Of a stretch of 64,000 nucleotides of DNA, positions 57,941 to 64,000 are shown piece after piece. Origin of the DNA: Tetragonia tetragonoides. Taxonomy: Eukaryota > Streptophyta > Magnoliopsida > Caryophyllales > Aizoaceae. The DNA is taken from positions 4,935,501 to 4,999,500 of the forward strand of contig CM076142.1 of NCBI GenBank assembly GCA_038025085.1, in the 5' to 3' direction. Under the pieces are notes generated by a model, which worked only from the letters and a program-made list of their open reading frames with translations, had not been told where the DNA came from and ran no database searches. How positions within the stretch are numbered: the stretch's first letter is position 1; each line of letters opens with the position of its first letter. Both the position numbers and the translations under genes were made by a program.

Positions 57941-58139
57941 ATTAAGTGAAGAAAATCAAGCCCCACAGGTAACAAGGAAAATGTTTTATTCACGCCAGTG
58001 GGTGGTCAACCCATTTTAATATTGTGTCTATCTCTCTCTTACTTTAATTGCTAATTATTTTTTACCAAAGAATTTAAAGATTATACACTAAACCTTATTT
58101 AGTGTTAACCCAATTTGGTGATTTGAATGGAAATTTGAG

Positions 58140-58460
58140 AACGGAGGCTCAAAATATAGCTTGACCCGAAATTGACCCGACAGTTCAAACCTGTATCCGA
58201 ACCCGATCCGAAATAACACAAATCAATTTTAACCCGACCCAAAAGTAACCGATTTTTTAAACAAAAACCTAACCGATATTGACCCGATCCGTATGAACCG
58301 AGTCGAGATAATTCGAAAAGATACAAATTCGAATAAACCCGAACCCGAAGTACAATCCCAACCGAACCCGACCCATATCCTAGTATATATTGATCCAATT
58401 AGACCCAAACCAAAATTAACCCGATCTGAAATCAATCCGATTGACCCGCTTAGCAGGTCT
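58140..58460. repeat. Degenerate ACCCGA-rich repeat tract
   Basis: About 320 bases dominated by variants of ACCCGA and CCGAACCCGA spaced 8-15 bases apart (for example CCCGAACCCGAAG and CGACCCGAC). Open frames on both strands (58105-58398, 58229-58435, 58293-58478) are by-products of the repeat: they read as RxGSGSG-type or NPxRxE-type low complexity. Confidence 0.7.
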
Positions 58461-58965
58461 ATTCATTCTCCCAGGTAACAATTGTGGAATTGGAAGTTGT
58501 TACAAAAAGCAGAATTCATTGTAGACTATCAAAATTTGTGGACCCAGATAATGACGTGCAGTTGCATTTAGACCAACAAGTAGTGATTTTTGTGGTGTTG
58601 GCCGACTGGACTCGACTAAAAAGGCAATAATGTACTACTAGAGTTGTTTACACTTGTCTAAGACTTTTCTTGTCTTACTTAGTCTTAGCGGTGTTTTAAT
58701 TCTGCACGTTTTAATTATTTACCCCACGTGTTCTTTATGCCACCCATTGGCCATTTGATCAACTTAAAACTTGCTAGACTTGCCAGTTACTCACCCGGTC
58801 ATCTGGCCCCGACTTATTCCCCGTGAGGCACACAATTTTGTTGATCCAGTGTTGGTCCACCCCAATTGGTCCCGTTGTGTCAGTAGCTGGTTTTCGTGGT
58901 TCCAGACTCATCTTCATATTGGGTCAAAGTTAACAAATTTAACCACTTATTATACACAAAAATTC

Positions 58966-59072
58966 AAATAAGACGACATCAACATTAAGTGTCTCAAACA
59001 AGCATGACGTCATACCAACGTTATGTTAATGTCATGCTTGTTATAAAGCCGGGCTCATAAAAAACATTTTGT
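58966..59072. mobile_element. Palindromic MITE, family M2, copy 4
   Basis: Centre with two opposed arms: AACAAGCATGACGTCATACC and TTAATGTCATGCTTGTTATA. Outer arms TAAGACGACATCAACATTAAG and AAGCCGGGCTCATAAAA. The best preserved central palindrome in the family. Confidence 0.6.
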
Positions 59073-59898
59073 TAATAATAATAATAATATATGAAAAGAA
59101 TATAAAAATAGAGTTTGCACTTTATTATTTTTTATGACAAATTTCATTTATGAGAAAAATATGGGCAAAGATGTACAAAATCAATCTTGAAACAAAAGGG
59201 AGTAACACAATTACTCCTTTTTTTTTCTTTTCAATTGCCCGAAAAAATATTTTGTCCCATAATGGAATGGGGTGACTTGTGTGAAAAAATAAGAGTAATT
59301 TATGGACAAGTAGAAGCCACATTTATTCTTCATAAAAATCACTATGTTTCTCTGTGAAAGTGAAACGGTCCTATATAAAATAAGACGTAATACTCCAGTG
59401 CTAAAATGATTACTTTACAGTTAAAACAACTTAAATAGTAAACGTACAGGAATACTTTACGGTTATTGGACCAGTGTCCAGTCCACACACCTTGGCTGTT
59501 GGCACCCCAAAGAAAACATATTAAACCTGATAAAAATCCACACACAAACCTTACACGGACTCAAATTGTATCAACTCACTCAAAACTACTAGTAGAAGCC
59601 ATGACATGAGGTACTGATTTAGACAGGAGGGTAGAGGGAGCAAACGTGATTAGTGATTACTACTTTACTAGTTGTCTAGTTGCAAACCCAAACTAGACAA
59701 TGACTTTGTTGAATTGAAAGTTGGAAACACAAAAAGTTACACCTCTCTTTTTTTATTACGCAGTACAAGAACATGACCCAATCTCCCATTATAAAAATAA
59801 CTTCCTACGCCACCCCCCCAATATATCTTTCATATCATATATACCCATCCATCTTCTCACCTCTTTCCCCTCTCTCTCTCTCTCTCTCTCTCTCTCCA
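59073..59898 (+). promoter_or_regulatory. Promoter region of the P450 gene
   Basis: A TATAAAAA box lies at 59790-59797, 102 bases before the ATG, and a (TC)n tract of about 13 units sits in the leader just before it. An AACGTG word lies near 59644, and a G-box CACGTG at 58725-58730 further upstream. G-box and AACGTG words are bound by MYC-type bHLH factors of jasmonate signalling; whether that applies here is inference. Confidence 0.45.
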
Positions 59899-61401
59899 AT
59901 GGAGTTCTTAAAAAGCTCCCTAGTCACTGATCGATTCCATTTTTTCTTCCTCGTCTCCTTTATCTTATCTTTCTCTCTTTTTTCCTACTACTTCTTTACC
60001 ACCAAATTCCGATCCTATTGCAAATGTGAGATATGTCAAGCATTCTTAACGGGGAGTTGGCGAGAAAATTTCGCCAATCTCCCCGATTGGTACTCTCATC
60101 TCTTAAGCCATTCGCCCACAAAAACCGTCCACATTCACATTCTCAATAACACAATCACAGCCAACCCAAAAAACGTTGAGTACATGTTACGGACCAACTT
60201 CAATAACTACCCCAAGGGCAAGCCCATGTCTTTTTTCCTAGGCGATTTGTTGGGCAAAGGTATCTTCATTGTTGATGGGGACCACTGGAGGTTCCAGCGT
60301 AAATTGGCTAGCCTCGAGCTTGGGTCAAACTCTATTCGTGCTTATGCACATTCAGTCCTGGACCAACAGATCCAGGACCAACTAATTCCTGCTCTTATTA
60401 CTACATCAACTTCTTTATCGTCCTGCAGGTCAACTGTTGACTTGCAGGACGTCTTTAGAGAGTTCTCTTTTGGCAATATTTGTAGGCTCTCATTTGGGAT
60501 AGACCCAATGGGCCTAGACGGGCTCGGGCTTTCTAAAAACTTTGACATTGCCTCGAGGCTCTCGGCTGAGCGGGCCCTACACCCGTCGTCGTTGGTATGG
60601 CGGGCCAAGCGGGCCCTTAACATTGGGTCCGAGCGTCAACTAAAATCAGCAATCAAGAAAGTCAACGTTTTAGCTGAAAGTATCATCAATGAGAGGAGGA
60701 AATTGGGGTTCGAATGTAAAAATGACTTGTTGTCAAGGTTCATGGGTAGCGTTAATGATCACAAGTATTTAAGAGACATTGTGGTAAGCTTTCTATTAGC
60801 AGGTCGTGACACGGTGGCTTCGGGCCTAACCGTGTTTTTCTACCTCTTGGCCCAAAACCCCGAGGTTGAGGCCCGTATTCTCGAAGAAAGCAACCAGGCC
60901 TCGGATGGGCCCATTGGGCCCGAGAAAATGAGGAACATGCATTATCTCCACGCTGCTATTTATGAGAGTTTGAGACTTTTCCCGCCAATTCAAAATGACT
61001 CAAAATGGGCCCGAAACGACGACGTTTTGCCCGACGGTACCCACGTGAAAAAGGGAACCCGGGTCTCTTACCACCCATACGCAATGGGCCGGATTGAGAA
61101 TATTTGGGGGCCGACTTGCCTCAAGTTTAAGCCTGAAAGGTGGTTGACAGAAGACGGGTTTTTTAGGCCCGAAAACCCGTATAAATTCCCGGTTTTCCAA
61201 GCCGGGGTCAGGGTTTGTTTGGGTAAAGAGGTGGCATTGTTGGCTATGAAGACCGTGGCTCTTGCCCTTGTTCAACGGTTTGAGATTCGGTTAGCTGATC
61301 CGGGTTGGGTCCCGCGGTTCAGCCCGGGCCTCACCGCCACCCTTAGTGGTGGCCTACCTGTGGTGATTAGAGACCGTGGTTTAATTAAGGACATAATGTA
61401 A
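59899..61401 (+). CDS. Cytochrome P450, CYP94-like (clan 86), single exon
   Basis: The frame is open from 59773, but I choose the ATG at 59899. It lies after the TATA box and TC-rich leader, and gives 500 residues with a membrane anchor (FHFFFLVSFILSFSLFSYYFF) at the N-terminus, standard for ER P450s. Key motifs are I-helix AGRDT (301-305), K-helix ESLR (356-359), PERW (412-415) and heme loop FQAGVRVCLG (433-442) with Cys440 as ligand. The DVFREFSFGNICRLSFG region matches the CYP94 family. CYP94 members omega-hydroxylate fatty acids (CYP94A) or oxidise the hormone jasmonoyl-isoleucine (CYP94B and CYP94C). Subfamily cannot be set here. Absence of introns agrees with CYP94. Confidence 0.9.
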   Translation: MEFLKSSLVTDRFHFFFLVSFILSFSLFSYYFFTTKFRSYCKCEICQAFLTGSWRENFANLPDWYSHLLSHSPTKTVHIHILNNTITANPKNVEYMLRTNFNNYPKGKPMSFFLGDLLGKGIFIVDGDHWRFQRKLASLELGSNSIRAYAHSVLDQQIQDQLIPALITTSTSLSSCRSTVDLQDVFREFSFGNICRLSFGIDPMGLDGLGLSKNFDIASRLSAERALHPSSLVWRAKRALNIGSERQLKSAIKKVNVLAESIINERRKLGFECKNDLLSRFMGSVNDHKYLRDIVVSFLLAGRDTVASGLTVFFYLLAQNPEVEARILEESNQASDGPIGPEKMRNMHYLHAAIYESLRLFPPIQNDSKWARNDDVLPDGTHVKKGTRVSYHPYAMGRIENIWGPTCLKFKPERWLTEDGFFRPENPYKFPVFQAGVRVCLGKEVALLAMKTVALALVQRFEIRLADPGWVPRFSPGLTATLSGGLPVVIRDRGLIKDIM

Positions 61402-62050
61402 ATGATTACTTTAATTAAATTGCAGGTCAATGATAATGCCAATCATGGTATATAGTCCACATTATTGAAGAATGTAGATTAGAGATTAATCATGCGCTGA
61501 GCTCTAATTGCATAGCACATGCAATTAATTAGCATACCTAGAGCTTTAGACCTAGAGGTAAGTGGAGTAATTAGCGAGCAATGAATTTATGTACATTGTA
61601 GTAGCCATCGTATCTGGCTTATTAGTTAGGACTGGTAGCGTACTCTGAAATATTTCACAGTAAGATTGGCAGGTTACACTTCTTTAATGAGTGGGCCTTT
61701 TTATTTATTTATATAAATGTCAAGTCAATGCACTTACAATTACACTTACCACTTCTATAGCCAAGCATATGAAGCATCACACATTAAATTTGTCTCATAT
61801 AAGTATTTTTTTTAGTGATAGCTTAAATTAGAATTAGTTTATTTATTTATAATTATTAAATTAGAATTAGTTAGATTATTGTTTGGTACTACCTAACTAA
61901 TTTGCTAGCAGGTTAGGGACCCCGATCATCCGGCAATAGATACGATCATAGGACCACCTTGCTCCTTGAGGTGCATTGTACTTGTACTTGTCTACAGATC
62001 TGCATCTCTTTCTTTATACAAGTAAATATTAGCCATTGTAGAAACCACAT
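61402..62050. other. P450 3' untranslated region and spacer
   Basis: The 3' end of the P450 transcript should lie in the first few hundred bases. No other feature is apparent. Confidence 0.45.

Positions 62051-62052
<2 letters not shown>

Positions 62053-62127
<75 letters not shown>
62053..62127. repeat. (TA)n microsatellite
   Basis: About 37 perfect TA units, self-complementary and able to form a cruciform. The ORFs reading as IYIYIY repeats across it are artefacts. Confidence 0.95.
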
Positions 62128-62131
<4 letters not shown>

Positions 62132-62392
62132 TTTCAACTTTAGATAGAAACCACAAATTTAATAGAAAAAACAGTAGATGTTTCAAGTTAGTTATTTGTA
62201 TTTAATTGTGATCATGTTATTGTAATTTTCATGCTTTCGGTATCTCATGCATCCCATGCGGCCAGGCCCGTGACACAAGGTAGGCGGCGGCACTTGCCGC
62301 CCCACCTTTATGCACTTTCTTTTTAGTGTTTGACAAACGAAAAAAAAAAAGAAGAGTTTTTACTGTGTTGCTGCTACTACAATTTCTTTATT

Positions 62393-62486
62393 CAGAGGTA
62401 GTCTCAACATGAAGCATCTCAAACAAATATGATGTCAATATGTCATGTTTGGATATAGAAGTGACTTCATTTAGAGATATTTTGTT
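62393..62486. mobile_element. Palindromic MITE, family M2, copy 5
   Basis: Arms TCAACATGAAGCATCTCAAA and AAGTGACTTCATTTAGAGAT around AAATATGATGTCAATATGTC. The most decayed copy. Confidence 0.45.
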
Positions 62487-64000
62487 TTTTCAGAGGGACT
62501 ACTACTATTTTTATAATTTTTGTGTTCCCATCAACTAATTAATTATTGCAATATCCTACAGTGACTAGGGGATGGATATCGCCACAAAATAAATAAACGA
62601 ATAAATAAATTGTGTTGGATCGATAAAATTCCCTTTTAAAACTATACAAATATATTTTGTTGCAGCTTTCGCCTTTGAATTGTATGTAAACATGGAACTG
62701 AATATTTACGACATTGAAATTACAATGGGTATCATAAGGAATGACTATTCTCAATCCATTTATTTGACACCATTAACAAAAGGTAACTTAACTTGAAATA
62801 TTAATTCAATGAATTGAGGTATATCAAGTCAAAAATTTATATGTGTCAACTTTATAAATAGCGCGGTAAAAAGCAAATGACACTACCTTTTTTCCAACTT
62901 TGTATATCATTTTCTATTCCACTTCCTTATATATCTAACACATCTGATTTTTTGGAATTGATGACAAAATCATGTACGATAAGAGTATAATTGGGATAAC
63001 GAGTGTCACGCAAAACAGAGACAAAGGATTCGGATTGGACTAGTGCTCAATATTCGGGACTTACTTGACCAACTAAGTTAACCATACACCTTGTGTATAT
63101 TACACTCATTTGTCCCCCTTTTTTTTTGTGTCTATCTCTCTCATCTCCTTCTTTTCCCCCCATTTTCACCATACCCATATTACCCCCTGAAATCCCAAGT
63201 AGCAAGGGGTAAATTTGTCCTCCTACTCACAGAGGACAATATGGTGTAATATACATAGGGTGTATGAGTAGCCCTTGACACAATAAACTGGCATGATTCA
63301 TCATTATTTTTTAGTAGTCTTTTTGCTAGGCTTTAGGAAAATCTTCCGTGGTTGAATTTGTCACTTCTAAACAATGTTAAAATAATTGATCCACTCGTCA
63401 GTTAACGGTGCAAATAAATTGGTGGTCTGCAATGAGTGATGCACGTGAAATCTCCCAAAAGGACCATGTGCGCAAAAATTCTGCGTTTTTTCAGGCACAT
63501 TAATACTGTTGCATGCGATTGCCTGCGCTTCAGCTTTTATGGAGTTTAATCTCTCTTTCGGCCAACAAACACGGCTGGTTACATGTCCATAACTATGGAG
63601 TATAATAGTGAGCTATACAAGTATTTTATTGTTCCAGGGCCAAAATAAAAGGAGGTCCTCTAAATAACATGTTTTGCTATTAGAAAAATCAGGGGAGAAA
63701 TGAAAAGATGATACTAATAGTGATATACATTCGATCTATTTTACATTTGACAAGACTCAGAGTCTAGACAATAAGAATTGATACGAGGAATTTGGGAGCG
63801 ATCGTGCATTTGCTACTTGCTAGACAGCCATGTTAACGCCTTGCGTCAACAAGTCCTAGCACATTTGGCAGTTGGGTCCTTAATAACCTTTTGGCGGAGT
63901 ATGCATAAAGCAGTAAAACGCATAGCTTCAGAGGAAAGGCGGATTGAGTTGGGCCAGTTATGTGTGTTCCCATGGATCTGGGCTGGGCAATCAAAAGGAT
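62487..64000. other. Gene-free AT-rich end of the window
   Basis: No coding region, SINE or MITE is recognised. A G-box-type CACGTG word occurs near 63441. The ORF 62539-62754 has no supporting feature. Confidence 0.4.

Noticed and set aside
59773..59898. Longer N-terminus of the P450 from the upstream ATG
   Set aside because: The extra 42 residues come from the TATA and TC-rich leader region; the ATG at 59899 precedes a normal membrane anchor and gives the standard length.
61946..62186. IYIYIY repeat proteins on three frames
   Set aside because: Translation of the (TA)n microsatellite.

Overview
The window is nuclear DNA of a flowering plant, most likely a eudicot. The evidence is GT-AG introns, AT-rich intergenic DNA, tRNA-derived SINEs, Stowaway-type and other MITEs, and plant-type proteins (a DYW-class PPR protein, a protein-only RNase P, a CYP94-like P450 and an alcohol-forming fatty acyl-CoA reductase). 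The style of the small repeats would suit Caryophyllales, but I cannot prove this from sequence alone. I read six protein-coding genes; all have intact frames and, where introns exist, clean GT-AG junctions.

Layout. 1-7.7 kb: SKD1/VPS4 AAA ATPase on + (8 exons, 432 aa). 7.7-10.4 kb: single-exon DYW-class PPR protein on - (881 aa). 11.9-23.4 kb: HIRA histone chaperone on + (10 exons, 1077 aa); its seventh intron is swollen to 4.5 kb by a non-coding mobile element and small MITEs. 23.4-37.6 kb: a gene-free stretch holding a second, inverted copy of that element (about 24.24-26.64 kb), Stowaway and other MITEs, several SINEs, and a 4.7-kb satellite array (about 30.98-35.67 kb). 37.7-44.4 kb: alcohol-forming fatty acyl-CoA reductase on + (10 exons, 492 aa). 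45.7-52.5 kb: nuclear-type PRORP on - (6 exons, 521 aa), with SINE and LINE debris in its introns. 52.5-59.9 kb: intergenic, rich in MITEs and SINEs, including a nested Stowaway insertion. 59.9-61.4 kb: single-exon CYP94-like cytochrome P450 on + (500 aa). 61.4-64 kb: AT-rich intergenic DNA with a long TA microsatellite.

The genes are unrelated housekeeping or specialised functions (endosomal sorting, organelle RNA editing, histone H3.3 deposition, fatty-alcohol synthesis, tRNA 5' maturation, oxylipin or fatty-acid hydroxylation) and do not form a cluster or operon.

The most interesting non-gene structure is the link between the two inverted mobile-element copies and the satellite array. Both copies carry an internal tandem array of a roughly 315-bp sequence (alternating A and B subtypes), bracketed by about 98-bp direct repeats. 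The same A/B repeat has been amplified outside the element into the 4.7-kb array, where full dimers (about 630 bp) alternate with a shorter dimer (about 490 bp) that shares one deletion junction. I found no CRISPR array, tRNA or rRNA gene, and no convincing new enzymatic system.
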